From Salinimicrobium sediminis (lineage in GTDB: Bacteria > Bacteroidota > Bacteroidia > Flavobacteriales > Flavobacteriaceae), in the NCBI RefSeq assembly GCF_900215295.1, contig NZ_OCMF01000004.1:310001-374000 (forward strand): 64,000 nucleotides of DNA, in the 5' to 3' direction. A model generated the notes under the pieces. The model saw only the letters and a program-made list of their open reading frames with translations. It was not told the DNA's origin and made no database searches. Positions within the stretch are counted from its first letter, which is position 1. Each line of letters opens with the position of its first letter. A program made the position numbers and the translations under genes. Positions 25,200 through 33,820 of this stretch are shown piece by piece.

Positions 25200-25856
25200 C
25201 TATTTTTTGGTCCTCAACCTAAATTCGGTAAAATCCAGGGGATCAAAATTCCTGAAATGCCCATTCAATTCAATAGTCTGTTTGGTGCGATTTAATTCCT
25301 GAATTATGGGGATTGTAATGAGAAGATGATTAATTAAAAATTCCTGCCTTGCCTTTTCTGAATCCAGTTTTAACAGGGTATATTCCTGTTCCAGGGACAG
25401 GCCGATTTTATGTGCTAAAGTATAGCTTCGGAAGGAGGGGATATCGATCTTTGGACCCGGCACCCCTAGATGCATATAAAGTTCCCGGATCAACTCCAGC
25501 AATTGATTCTTTAAAGTTTCTGAAGCATCATCTTTATCCTGTAGAAATTCCACATCTCCCCCGGCATAATATTTCCCCTTTTCCATGGGGTCAAAATTTT
25601 TAATCCTAAAAACTCTTAGGCCCCGACAAATAATATCCTTCGCTCCATTTTCATAGTTCACCACTACATTTAACAGCTCCATTTCAGTTCCGTATTCCAG
25701 CTGATTGTCTTTATACAAAGGAATGCCAAAGTTAATCCCGGATTTTTCACAATCGGTGATCAACTGCTTGTAGCGTTTTTCAAAAATGTGCAAGGGCAGC
25801 TTCTCCCCGGGATAAACCACGTTTTGTAAAGGAAAAAGCGCCAGTCTGGATAACAT
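25200..25856 (-). CDS. Lon-protease N-terminal (substrate-binding) domain protein
   Basis: A 218-residue protein consisting only of a LON N-domain: LALFPLQNVVYPGEKLPLHIFEKRYKQL at the N-terminus (split here as LALFPLQNVVYPGE and LHIFEKRYKQL) followed by INFGIPLY. It has no AAA+ or protease domain, so it is not Lon itself. Such stand-alone proteins are common in bacteria; their role is not firmly known. No clear partner gene is nearby: sucC follows after a 104-bp gap and lysA is divergent. Confidence 0.85.
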   Translation of the reverse strand: MLSRLALFPLQNVVYPGEKLPLHIFEKRYKQLITDCEKSGINFGIPLYKDNQLEYGTEMELLNVVVNYENGAKDIICRGLRVFRIKNFDPMEKGKYYAGGDVEFLQDKDDASETLKNQLLELIRELYMHLGVPGPKIDIPSFRSYTLAHKIGLSLEQEYTLLKLDSEKARQEFLINHLLITIPIIQELNRTKQTIELNGHFRNFDPLDFTEFRLRTKK

Positions 25857-26012
25857 AAGACTCTGATTTTCAATATGGAAAATTACAAAATTTCTTTACC
25901 TAATTTAATTTTTCTCACCTAAATTTTACAACTCTGTCTCATATGCAAATAACAATTCACGGGAATTGGTTATTTTTAAACCGGTGGTGCGTTCCACCTA
26001 AAAAATCTCCCT

Positions 26013-26020
26013 TATTTTTG
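26013..26020 (+). promoter_or_regulatory. Candidate -7 promoter element of lysA
   Basis: TATTTTTG matches TAnnTTTG and ends 20 nt before the lysA ATG at 26041, the same spacing as seen for uvrB. No convincing -33 TTTG is present. Confidence 0.45.
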
Positions 26021-26040
26021 CAGCTTTAATTTTAGATAGC

Positions 26041-27267
26041 ATGACAAACCAGGATCTTTTAAAAATAGCAGAAAAATTCGGCAGCCCGGTATACGTATAT
26101 GATTCAGAAAAGATCATTTCGCAATATAACAGGCTTACCAATGCCTTTAGCAAGGTAAAAAACCTGCGAATTCACTATGCTGTCAAAGCTTTATCAAATA
26201 TTTCCATTTTAAGTCTTTTCCAAAACCTTGGTGCAGGTCTTGACACAGTTTCTGTGCAGGAAGTAAAACTGGGATTACAGGCCGGAGTAGATCCTTCAAA
26301 GATTATTTATACACCTAACGGGGTTTCTCTTGAAGAAATTGAGATGGTTGCCAAAATGGGAGTCCAGATCAATATCGACAACCTCTCTATACTGGAACAG
26401 TTTGGTACAAAACATCCGGAAGTTCCGGTATGTATAAGGATCAATCCTCACGTAATGGCCGGGGGCAACACCAATATTTCTGTAGGGCACATAGATTCAA
26501 AATTCGGCATTTCAATTCACCAGATCCCGCATGTTCTAAGGATCGTGGAGAACACCGGGATGAACATCAATGGAATTCACATGCACACAGGAAGTGATAT
26601 CCTGGATATTGAAGTGTTCCTGTATGCTTCAGAGATTTTGTTTAGCACTGCCCTCCAGTTTAAAGACCTGGAATTTCTTGACTTTGGAAGCGGTTTTAAA
26701 GTGCCTTATAAAGAAGACGACATTGAAACCAATATAGAAGAGTTAGGAGAAAAACTTACTGCTAAATTCCAGTCTTTCTGTAAACAATATGGAAAGGAAC
26801 TTACCCTGGCATTTGAACCGGGAAAATTCCTTGTTAGTGAAGCCGGGAAATTCCTGGTAAAGGTCAATGTGATCAAGCAAACCACCTCCACAGTTTTTGC
26901 GCAGGTAGACAGCGGTTTTAATCATCTCATCAGGCCGATGCTCTACGGTTCCCGTCATGAGATCTACAACATTTCCAATCCCGAGGGAAAAGAAAGATTT
27001 TATTCGGTTGTGGGTTACATCTGCGAAACCGACACCTTTGCCAGCAACAGAAGAATTTCAGAGATCAAGGAAGGCGATATTTTGGCTTTTAAAAATGCAG
27101 GAGCTTATTGTTTTTCTATGGCAAGCAATTACAATTCAAGGTTCCGTCCGCCCGAAGTGCTGTGGCATGAAGGCAAAGCACACCTCATTAGAAAAAGAGA
27201 AACTTTTGAAGACCTTATCCGCGGACAGGTAAAGATGGAATTCACTCCGGAAAAAGCCGAAAAATAA
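26041..27267 (+). CDS. lysA: Diaminopimelate decarboxylase
   Basis: Catalyses the last step of lysine synthesis, meso-diaminopimelate to lysine and CO2, with PLP. The 408-residue protein has the fold-type III pattern: PLP-lysine in HYAVKALSN (about residue 49), HMHTGSDI, and the phosphate-binding EPGKFLVSEAG. The substrate-binding CESD motif appears as CETD in GYICETDTFA. The EPGK (rather than EPGR) variant is visible, but the rest supports DAP decarboxylase. A -7 promoter box lies upstream. It converges closely (15 bp) on the ion-channel gene. Confidence 0.93.
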   Translation: MTNQDLLKIAEKFGSPVYVYDSEKIISQYNRLTNAFSKVKNLRIHYAVKALSNISILSLFQNLGAGLDTVSVQEVKLGLQAGVDPSKIIYTPNGVSLEEIEMVAKMGVQINIDNLSILEQFGTKHPEVPVCIRINPHVMAGGNTNISVGHIDSKFGISIHQIPHVLRIVENTGMNINGIHMHTGSDILDIEVFLYASEILFSTALQFKDLEFLDFGSGFKVPYKEDDIETNIEELGEKLTAKFQSFCKQYGKELTLAFEPGKFLVSEAGKFLVKVNVIKQTTSTVFAQVDSGFNHLIRPMLYGSRHEIYNISNPEGKERFYSVVGYICETDTFASNRRISEIKEGDILAFKNAGAYCFSMASNYNSRFRPPEVLWHEGKAHLIRKRETFEDLIRGQVKMEFTPEKAEK

Positions 27268-27282
27268 TTTCTCCTAAAAACA

Positions 27283-28260
27283 TCATTTTTGAAAGGCCTT
27301 GAGCCGGTAAACATCTTCCCAGTCCCAACCTGCATATTGCAGGCTGGAATTGAATTGTTTATCGATATAAGTATTTTCAGGAAATTCGTACCCATGCTTT
27401 TTCCAGTAACTTCTAAGGGTTTTCAGCTTTTCAGGATTGAATTCTCCCGCTTCAGGTTCTTCCAGGCCTAATTCAAGAAATTTTTCGATTGCCTTAATAA
27501 TAGAGTTAATCTTCTCATATTGGATGGTATTGGGCTGCCAATCCAGCCTCACTACCTTTAGCACCTCGTACATGGCAGCCAATTGCACGATAAGCACAGA
27601 TTTTCTTTCTCTGCTCAAAAAGTAATTCGACATAGGAAAAGCGAGATAACTACTGGAGTTCTGCAGAATTTGCTGTCTAAAACTGGACGCATCAGAAACA
27701 AGAGAAGCCAGATCGTCCTGCTTCTTTAAGTATTGAAATAACTCCTCCACATCTTCTCCTGTTGTAGAAATAAAAAAGGATAATTGCTTTTTTGAAAGAA
27801 CTGCGTTTAAAACACTCAGGAGATAAGTAAGTCCGGTGGTTATCAAAACAAAACCGGTGAAAGAAAGTATTCCGGTTAGTATCCTGCTCGTTTCATTCCC
27901 CGGCACGAAATCTCCAATTCCCAGCGTTGACAACACATAACCGGTAAAGTAGAATCTTTCTATTTTGGTGGCAGGCAATCCTGTTGTCCCATTGACTACC
28001 ATTTGTTCATCTGCAGTATAAATGATAAAAACTCCTAAAAACAGGATTGCGAGCCAGAGAAATGTGGTAACCAGGAGGTGAGTAATTCCTGAATAGGTGA
28101 AGATTTTCCTGTTCCTGTTTTGAAGGATTAATCTGTTAAGCAGTTGGTTTATAATCCTTGAGAAAATTCCGAACCCGTTTCCTGACAGGGTTGTATGGAA
28201 AAAATCAAGGAAGATCAATACAATAATAAGTACTCCAACTGCGATTTGAACGGTTTGCAT
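27283..28260 (-). CDS. Two-helix potassium channel family protein
   Basis: A 325-residue membrane protein. N-terminal hydrophobic segments (about residues 5-25 and 60-85) are followed by a pore helix and selectivity filter STLGIGDFVPG (about 111-121), a TxGxGD variant of the K+ channel TVGYGD, and a further segment near 130-155. The C-terminal half (about 160-325) is a soluble, helical, charged region, not an obvious RCK domain. It probably conducts K+ across the inner membrane. Gating is unknown. It stands alone, convergent with lysA. Confidence 0.8.
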   Translation of the reverse strand: MQTVQIAVGVLIIVLIFLDFFHTTLSGNGFGIFSRIINQLLNRLILQNRNRKIFTYSGITHLLVTTFLWLAILFLGVFIIYTADEQMVVNGTTGLPATKIERFYFTGYVLSTLGIGDFVPGNETSRILTGILSFTGFVLITTGLTYLLSVLNAVLSKKQLSFFISTTGEDVEELFQYLKKQDDLASLVSDASSFRQQILQNSSSYLAFPMSNYFLSRERKSVLIVQLAAMYEVLKVVRLDWQPNTIQYEKINSIIKAIEKFLELGLEEPEAGEFNPEKLKTLRSYWKKHGYEFPENTYIDKQFNSSLQYAGWDWEDVYRLKAFQK

Positions 28261-28380
28261 ATTTCTAAAATTACAGAAAAAATGATAAAAGCATCCTTAA
28301 ACTTTTCTAAAGCTCCTACTAAACCTTTCCTTCCCCTGCTTCATTTTTGGTAACTTCATACAAATCAAATTTTTAGCATC

Positions 28381-29679
28381 ATGATATCAAATTTTTCAGA
28401 TAAAAGTAATTTTGAACATATTACTCCCTTGCAGGAACCTAAAGATCTGGATCCTCTTATTGAAAAGATAGGAGATTCCAAATATGTCCTTTTGGGAGAA
28501 GCCAGCCACGGAACGCATGAATACTATACCTGGCGTGCAGAAATATCCAAACGATTAATAAAAGAAAAAGGATTTTCCTTCGTTGCGGTAGAAGGTGACT
28601 GGCCGGATTGTTTTAAGATCAATCGCTGGATAAAAAGCCAGAAAGGCACTCCGTCTTCTATTGCCGAAGTGCTGCAGGAATTCAATCGTTGGCCCACCTG
28701 GATGTGGGCGAATTGGGAAATTGCCGCCTTTTCTGAATGGCTTAAAGATTATAACCGGCACCTGGAGTACAAAAAGAAGATTGGATTCTACGGCCTGGAC
28801 GTTTACAGTCTTTGGGAATCCATGGAAACTATTGTAAAGTATCTGGAAAAAGAAGACCCTGAAACTGCTGCCCTGGCCCGGCAAACAGCAGAATGTTTTG
28901 AACCCTACAGGAGAAATGATTCCTACGTTACCGCCTACCGCGGATTAAAACAAAAGTGTCGTAATGAGGTGGTCCAATTGCTGCGGGAAGTGCGTCAAAG
29001 AGCAGACCGGTATGAGGATGAGCCTGAAGCAGGCCTTAACGCCGAACTTAATTCCTTGGTACTTAAGAATGCCGAAAAATATTATGAAGCCATGGCACAT
29101 TTTGACCATTCCTCCTGGAATGTGAGGGACAGCCATATGGTAGAAACCTTAAATACTTTGATGGACTACCACGAAGAGGACGCCAAAGTCATTGTCTGGG
29201 AACACAATACGCATATTGGAGATGCGCGCGCCACAGATATGGCAGCTTCAGGTTTACACAACGTGGGGCAGCTGGTAAGGCAACAGCATAAAAAAGATGG
29301 CGTGGTACTGGTAGGATTTGGATCTTATGAAGGATCTGTAATGGCAGGTGAATTCTGGGGCGCCCCTATGCAGAACATGGAGTTACCCAAGGCCATTGAT
29401 GGAAGTATTGAAAAATTGCTTCATACCATGGATTCGAGAAATAAGTTGTTGCTCTTTGAAGAAGGATCTGATCTCAACGAAAAGCTCAAAAAGAGTATTG
29501 GTCATCGTGCAGTGGGTGTAGTGTATGATCCTCACCGGGAAAGAGGAAATTATGTTCCCTCAAAAATGGCAAAAAGGTATGATGCTTTCCTGTTTCTCGA
29601 CAAAACCCAGGCTTTACATCCACTCCATCTCAAACCTGACGGAAGTAAAATTCCGGAAACCTATCCTTTTGGAATTTAA
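28381..29679 (+). CDS. Erythromycin esterase family protein
   Basis: A 432-residue hydrolase-like protein of the Ere family. Motifs are GEASHGTHEYY (about 39-49), VAVEGDWPDC, and EHNTHIGDARATDM, carrying the catalytic-type His and Glu residues. Most chromosomal members are not shown to act on macrolides, so resistance should not be assumed. The signal-less N-terminus suggests a cytoplasmic enzyme. It is 9 bp upstream of the MBL hydrolase gene and probably co-transcribed, so a shared hydrolytic pathway is possible. Confidence 0.85.
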   Translation: MISNFSDKSNFEHITPLQEPKDLDPLIEKIGDSKYVLLGEASHGTHEYYTWRAEISKRLIKEKGFSFVAVEGDWPDCFKINRWIKSQKGTPSSIAEVLQEFNRWPTWMWANWEIAAFSEWLKDYNRHLEYKKKIGFYGLDVYSLWESMETIVKYLEKEDPETAALARQTAECFEPYRRNDSYVTAYRGLKQKCRNEVVQLLREVRQRADRYEDEPEAGLNAELNSLVLKNAEKYYEAMAHFDHSSWNVRDSHMVETLNTLMDYHEEDAKVIVWEHNTHIGDARATDMAASGLHNVGQLVRQQHKKDGVVLVGFGSYEGSVMAGEFWGAPMQNMELPKAIDGSIEKLLHTMDSRNKLLLFEEGSDLNEKLKKSIGHRAVGVVYDPHRERGNYVPSKMAKRYDAFLFLDKTQALHPLHLKPDGSKIPETYPFGI

Positions 29680-29688
29680 GCTGAAGTT

Positions 29689-30375
29689 ATGAAGATCAGG
29701 ATACTTGGAACCCGCGGAAAAATTGAACCCAAAGCTGAAGATCATGTGAACCATACGGGTTTTTTAATTGATGAAAAGATACTGGTAGATGTGGGAGAGG
29801 AAAAATATATGGATTACAGGCCGGAAGCTGTCGTTTTCACCCATTTTCATCCCGATCATGCTTTCTTTGTCCCCGAAAAACAAAAATTCTCTCCAAAAAT
29901 TCCCCTTTTTGGACCCGAAGCTCACGAGCTAATTCCGCAACTCAAGGTCATTACAGGACCCTTTGAGATTGATGGCTACAAATTCACTCCTGTGCCCGTG
30001 ATCCATGCCTTAAGGCTGAAGTCTTTAGGGTATATTATTCAAAAAGGGCAAAAAAAAGTCTTTATTACAGGTGATGTTGCCTGGATCGAAAAAGCAAATC
30101 TTGCTGAAATATCAAACCTGGACCTGGTAATTACTGAAGCCACTTTTATCCAAAAAGGTGGCAGGATAAACCGCAAAAAAGACCGAATTTTTGGCCATAC
30201 GGGCATTCCGGATCTTATTCGATTACTGAGTCCGCTTTCCCCCAAAATCGCTTTTTGCCATTATGGGGAATGGTTCTTTGAGAACAAGGCTGAAGAAAGC
30301 AAAGAATGGATCAAATCTATGGAAGCAGACGTTGAATTGATCCCGGCGTATGATGGTATGCAGATCGAAATCTAA
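29689..30375 (+). CDS. MBL-fold metallo-hydrolase
   Basis: A 228-residue metallo-beta-lactamase-fold enzyme. The metal motif HFHPDH lies near residue 47, the bridging Asp is in FITGDVAW, and later metal histidines are in HALRLKSLGYI and FCHYGEWFF. The sequence MKIRILGTRGKIEP resembles the RNase Z/phosphodiesterase-like branch. Substrate unknown. It follows the Ere-family gene by 9 bp, and its stop overlaps the convergent DUF72 gene by four bases. Confidence 0.85.
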   Translation: MKIRILGTRGKIEPKAEDHVNHTGFLIDEKILVDVGEEKYMDYRPEAVVFTHFHPDHAFFVPEKQKFSPKIPLFGPEAHELIPQLKVITGPFEIDGYKFTPVPVIHALRLKSLGYIIQKGQKKVFITGDVAWIEKANLAEISNLDLVITEATFIQKGGRINRKKDRIFGHTGIPDLIRLLSPLSPKIAFCHYGEWFFENKAEESKEWIKSMEADVELIPAYDGMQIEI

Positions 30376-31094
30376 TCCTGTCCAAAAAGCTCTTTTAGCT
30401 GAACAGCATTTTTGGGAGCATGGGCGTGAATATCATTATTGAAATAGATATAGATCTCTTTGAGTCCGCTGTCTGTGATCTTTTTATGCCACTCCTTCAA
30501 TTCATCTTTAGAGTAAAGATGGTCATACCAGTTCTTTGAGGTGCCATGAAAGCGTAAATAACCTGTTTTACCTGTCGTGATGAGATCATCGGGAAATTCC
30601 GGGCTGGAAATAGCACAGAAAATGATTTTGTTTTTCTCCAGGATCTTATAAACTTCCGGCTCATACCAGGAGTTATGTCTAAATTCGATTACATTTTTAA
30701 ATGAAGGATCAAGGATGTCGCAGAACTCCTCCAGTTTTTCATCATTCCTGTGGAGATTGGGCGGCAATTGCCAAAGAATGCAGCCAAGATTTTCTTTAAG
30801 CATTTTTGCCAGGACCTCGAAATCCTTAACCGGACGTGCAGCCTCCTTTAATTTTTTCCTGTGCGTTACAAACCTGTGGCCCTTTAGGGTAAACTGAAAT
30901 TTCTTATCTACAGTTGCTGCCCAATTCTCCAGCATTGACTCCCTCGGAAATCTGTAAAATGTATTATTGATCTCCACCGTATCAAAGACTGAAGCATAAT
31001 GCTCAAGCCACTTTCTTTGCGCCAGTTTTTGTGGATAAAACGGCCCCCGCCACTCTTTATAGTTATATCCCGAACAGCCAATGTGCACCTTCAT
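30372..31094 (-). CDS. DUF72 domain protein (TIM-barrel)
   Basis: A 240-residue member of the YecE/DUF72 family: VHIGCSGYNYKEWRGPFYP at the N-terminus, then FDTVEINNTFYRFP, LWQLPPNL and FRHNSWY. I place the start at the ATG at 31094, where the conserved first strand begins; this overlaps the stop of the Fpg/Nei gene by four bases (ATGA). A longer frame starting at 31214 would run through the end of that gene and add 40 unconserved residues. The function of the family is not established. Confidence 0.87.
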   Translation of the reverse strand: MKVHIGCSGYNYKEWRGPFYPQKLAQRKWLEHYASVFDTVEINNTFYRFPRESMLENWAATVDKKFQFTLKGHRFVTHRKKLKEAARPVKDFEVLAKMLKENLGCILWQLPPNLHRNDEKLEEFCDILDPSFKNVIEFRHNSWYEPEVYKILEKNKIIFCAISSPEFPDDLITTGKTGYLRFHGTSKNWYDHLYSKDELKEWHKKITDSGLKEIYIYFNNDIHAHAPKNAVQLKELFGQD

Positions 31095-31876
31095 CCTTCC
31101 TCTTTTTGACAGGTGGGACAAAAATAGGTACTCCGCCCTCCTACTTTGATCTTTTTTACCTTTCCGTCGCATTTGGAACAATCGGCTCCATCCTTGCGAT
31201 GTTGTATCATCCATGTCTTCGGAAAATCCTTTCTCACCCCCTCTTTGTCAATGGCCATCTCTAATACATGCTTCATCTTCTTGTATAGCTTCTTTTTATC
31301 TGAAGCTGAAATTTCACTGGTCTTTGTCTTGGGGTGTATCTTACACTGATACAACATTTCGTCTGAATATACATTGCCTATCCCGGAGATCACATGTTGA
31401 TCTGTTAGTACGGCTTTTATGGCTCCGGTTTTTTCCTCCAGTAAATTCAGAAACTCTTTTTCAGAAATTTCCAATGCATCGGGCCCCAGCTCATTCTCCT
31501 TCTTAAATGACTCAAGATCTTCAGTTAAATAGATCTTTCCCAGTTTTCTCCTGCAGGTAAAAGCCAAACGATAATCATCTTCAAAATAAAGTATCATCTT
31601 GGAATATTTCGGCGGATCCTGGTTTGAATAATACTCCAACTTTCCGGTCATTCCAAAATGAAAGATAAGGGAAGGGCTACCTGTGGTGGTGATCACCAGG
31701 TATTTGCCTAACCTTTCCGCAGCCTGGAATTTCTTACCGATAAGTTCATTTTTGAAGTCTTCAGCAGGAGCCTGAAGCAGGGAGGACTCGGGAAAATCGA
31801 TCTTTTTAATGGTCTTTTTTAAGGAGGTTTCTCGTACATAATTTCTAAAGAGGGTGATCTCGGGAAGCTCTGGCAT
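31091..31876 (-). CDS. Formamidopyrimidine/endonuclease VIII-type DNA glycosylase
   Basis: A 261-residue Fpg/Nei-family base-excision repair enzyme. It has the catalytic N-terminus MPELPE (Pro as nucleophile after Met removal, Glu next), HFGMTGKLEYY, the helix-two-turn-helix with ISGIGNVYSDEMLY, and a C-terminal zinc finger CSKC...CPTC. The finger is complete (GRSTYFCPTC), which favours Fpg/Nei activity rather than a plant-type zincless form. It is coupled by an ATGA overlap to the DUF72 gene. Whether Fpg or Nei specificity holds is not clear from sequence. Confidence 0.9.
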   Translation of the reverse strand: MPELPEITLFRNYVRETSLKKTIKKIDFPESSLLQAPAEDFKNELIGKKFQAAERLGKYLVITTTGSPSLIFHFGMTGKLEYYSNQDPPKYSKMILYFEDDYRLAFTCRRKLGKIYLTEDLESFKKENELGPDALEISEKEFLNLLEEKTGAIKAVLTDQHVISGIGNVYSDEMLYQCKIHPKTKTSEISASDKKKLYKKMKHVLEMAIDKEGVRKDFPKTWMIQHRKDGADCSKCDGKVKKIKVGGRSTYFCPTCQKEEG

Positions 31877-31981
31877 AATGTATGTCTTAACTGGTTTAGC
31901 ATTAAATTACTTAAAAACAATCTGCTACGCCACATTTTAGGAAAAGTTTCAAATAATTGAATTAAGGAAACTTTATATTGA

Positions 31982-32689
31982 ATGGACGTGCCGAAAAATC
32001 ATATTGTTATTTTGAAAAGACCTTTGTACCTGATTCTTATAATGATTCCCCTACTTGCGGGAAACTGGAGTTGTGCAGCAAAAAAAGACATGGAAGAAAA
32101 AAAGATCGTATATCAGAAAAATAAGATAATTCCCGAAAGTATTTTGAATGAAGCTAAGATCGCGCTTTCTTACTATCCCGAACTGGAAGATGTGGAAATA
32201 GAGTTTAAGTTCAAGGAGGATATCAAGAAGTCGTTCATGCAGGCACAGCCAAAAGTTAGCAACCTCTTTAAGGGCAGGAAACATCGAAGCTATTATGTCT
32301 TTATGAGCAGTAAGTTTGCTATTGAAAAGGAAGAATTCTCTATGGCCGACGTGCCTCCGGAAGTTCTCATTGGATGGCTGGGGCATGAACTTGGACATAT
32401 TATGGATTACCGCGATAAATCGGCTATGGGGCTGGTGATCTTCGGCTTAAGGTATATCACTTCTGCCAATTACATTAAACAAGCCGAACGCGCTGCCGAT
32501 ACATTCGCTGTTAAAGGCGGCATGGGAGAATATATTCTTGCCACCAAGAATTTTATCCTGAACCATTCCCATCTCTCAGATTCCTACAAGGCACGCATTG
32601 CCAGACTTTATCTTTCGCCTGACGAGATCCTGGTGCTGGTCAACAAATTGGAAGCAGACCTGGAAGAAGCGGAACGGGAAGGAGGGTGA
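31982..32689 (+). CDS. Putative M48-like metallopeptidase, tandem copy A
   Basis: A 235-residue exported protein. An N-terminal hydrophobic segment (about 14-27) leads to GNWSCAAKK, where Cys31 could be lipidated, although the residues before it do not form a canonical lipobox. A zinc-binding HELGH motif is at 135-139 and a downstream Glu in QAERAAD (Glu169) could be the third ligand, as in gluzincins. It is a close paralogue of the next gene (32865-33647). Envelope metallopeptidase is the best guess; substrate unknown. A heptad array starts just after the stop. Confidence 0.75.
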   Translation: MDVPKNHIVILKRPLYLILIMIPLLAGNWSCAAKKDMEEKKIVYQKNKIIPESILNEAKIALSYYPELEDVEIEFKFKEDIKKSFMQAQPKVSNLFKGRKHRSYYVFMSSKFAIEKEEFSMADVPPEVLIGWLGHELGHIMDYRDKSAMGLVIFGLRYITSANYIKQAERAADTFAVKGGMGEYILATKNFILNHSHLSDSYKARIARLYLSPDEILVLVNKLEADLEEAEREGG

Positions 32690-32691
32690 TT

Positions 32692-32726
32692 GAGTAATGA
32701 GTAATGAGTAATGAGTAATGAGTAAT
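32692..32726 (+). repeat. (GAGTAAT)5 tandem repeat between the two metallopeptidase genes
   Basis: Five exact copies of GAGTAAT begin 3 nt after the stop codon of copy A. Rotated, the word is TAATGAG, one base different from the TATTGAG word at 51217. Every frame meets a stop codon within the array. Confidence 0.95.
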
Positions 32727-32864
32727 GTGAAATTTTCTTTAGAGTTAGTACCACGATTTTCCCTGAAATAATATTCCTGAAAAAGGGAGACCATCATAGG
32801 TTGTGGCACGCTGGTTGATTTACTAACTATTAAATTTCTCTAACCAGCACGCAGCCCCTCTTCT

Positions 32865-33647
32865 ATGAAAATTTTTAAAAAATCCGGTTTCTTTTGGCAC
32901 CTCTCATTTCAGGATTTACAAAAATTAAAATTCCCCAGATCCATTAAAAAAATTATTTTTTTCACGTTGATTTTACCTTTCCTCGCAGGGAATTGGAGTT
33001 GTGCTGCAAAGAAAAATTATCAGGAGAATAAAACTGTTCACCGGGGAAATAAAACAATTCCAAAAACCATTCTGGAGGAAGCGACCATCGCCCTCTCACA
33101 TTATCATGAACTCGAAGAGGTAGAAATAGAGTTTAGATATAAAAGCAACATCAAAAATGCCTTTATGCAGGCACAGCCAAAATTCTCTAATCTGTTCAAA
33201 AGCAAAAAAAACCGTGGCTATTATGTTTTTATGAGTAATAAATTTCTCATTGAGGACGAAGAATTTTCTATGGCCGATGTGCCTTTAGAAGTCCTTATCG
33301 GCTGGTTGGGTCACGAGCTGGGACATATTGTAGATTATACAGATAAATCGGCAATGGGACTGGTGATATTTGGAACCCGATATATTGCTTCAGAAAAATT
33401 TATCAAAAAAGCTGAACGAACAGCAGATACCCACGCTATAAATCACGGGATGGGCAATTATATTTTTTCAACGAAAGATTTTATTCTTAACCACTCCGGT
33501 CTGTCCGAATCCTATAAGAAAAGAAAAGCCCGCCTTTACCTCTCTCCCCAGGAGATCCTGGTACTAGTAAATGGCCTGGATGAAGAAGTTGCGGCGGAAT
33601 TAGATGAAGAACTTATTTTAGAATTAGAAGAAGAACCGGAAAGCTAA
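32865..33647 (+). CDS. Putative M48-like metallopeptidase, tandem copy B
   Basis: A 260-residue paralogue of the preceding protein, with the same AGNWSCAAKK exit (Cys46), FMQAQPKFSNLFKSKK, SMADVPLEVLIGWLG, HELGH and ERTAD. The N-terminus is longer and more basic than that of copy A (residues 1-30 precede the hydrophobic segment), so a later start is possible. The acidic C-terminus (EEDEELI-type run) is much richer in Glu than in copy A. The duplication seems recent relative to other paralogues here, as long blocks remain identical. A heptad repeat follows the stop. Confidence 0.75.
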   Translation: MKIFKKSGFFWHLSFQDLQKLKFPRSIKKIIFFTLILPFLAGNWSCAAKKNYQENKTVHRGNKTIPKTILEEATIALSHYHELEEVEIEFRYKSNIKNAFMQAQPKFSNLFKSKKNRGYYVFMSNKFLIEDEEFSMADVPLEVLIGWLGHELGHIVDYTDKSAMGLVIFGTRYIASEKFIKKAERTADTHAINHGMGNYIFSTKDFILNHSGLSESYKKRKARLYLSPQEILVLVNGLDEEVAAELDEELILELEEEPES

Positions 33648-33653
33648 ATCAAT

Positions 33654-33687
33654 GTATATTGTATATTGAATATGTATATTGTAGAAT
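33654..33687 (+). repeat. Heptad array (GTATATT) 3' of metallopeptidase copy B
   Basis: GTATATT at 33654-33660, 33661-33667 and 33674-33680, with a six-base slip between the second and third copies, then GTAGAAT. It begins 6 nt after the stop. Confidence 0.6.
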
Positions 33688-33785
33688 AGTGTGTATTTAG
33701 TAAAATTATTAGACAGGGTGTTAGACTAAACTCCCGTCCATTGACGATCGCCTATCCTAGTTACCATTGATGATGGGTAACTGCT

Positions 33786-33820
33786 AATTATTCCCTGTTA
33801 ATTGTTTATTGTTTATTGTT
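33786..33820 (-). repeat. Heptad array running through the stop codon of the GH3 gene
   Basis: On the minus strand the words are AACAATA, AACAATA, AACAATT, AACAGGG, AATAATT. The first two lie in the coding region: they encode the final Asn-Asn-Lys-Gln and supply the TAA stop (33808-33806). The array thus starts before the stop, unlike the others. Confidence 0.65.

Noticed and set aside
28381-29679. Macrolide resistance gene
   Set aside because: The Ere family is broad and most chromosomal members have no shown activity on macrolides. No mobile element or other resistance gene is nearby.
32692-32726. Possible CRISPR-like repeat
   Set aside because: The units are 7 bp and contiguous, without spacers, and no cas genes are present.
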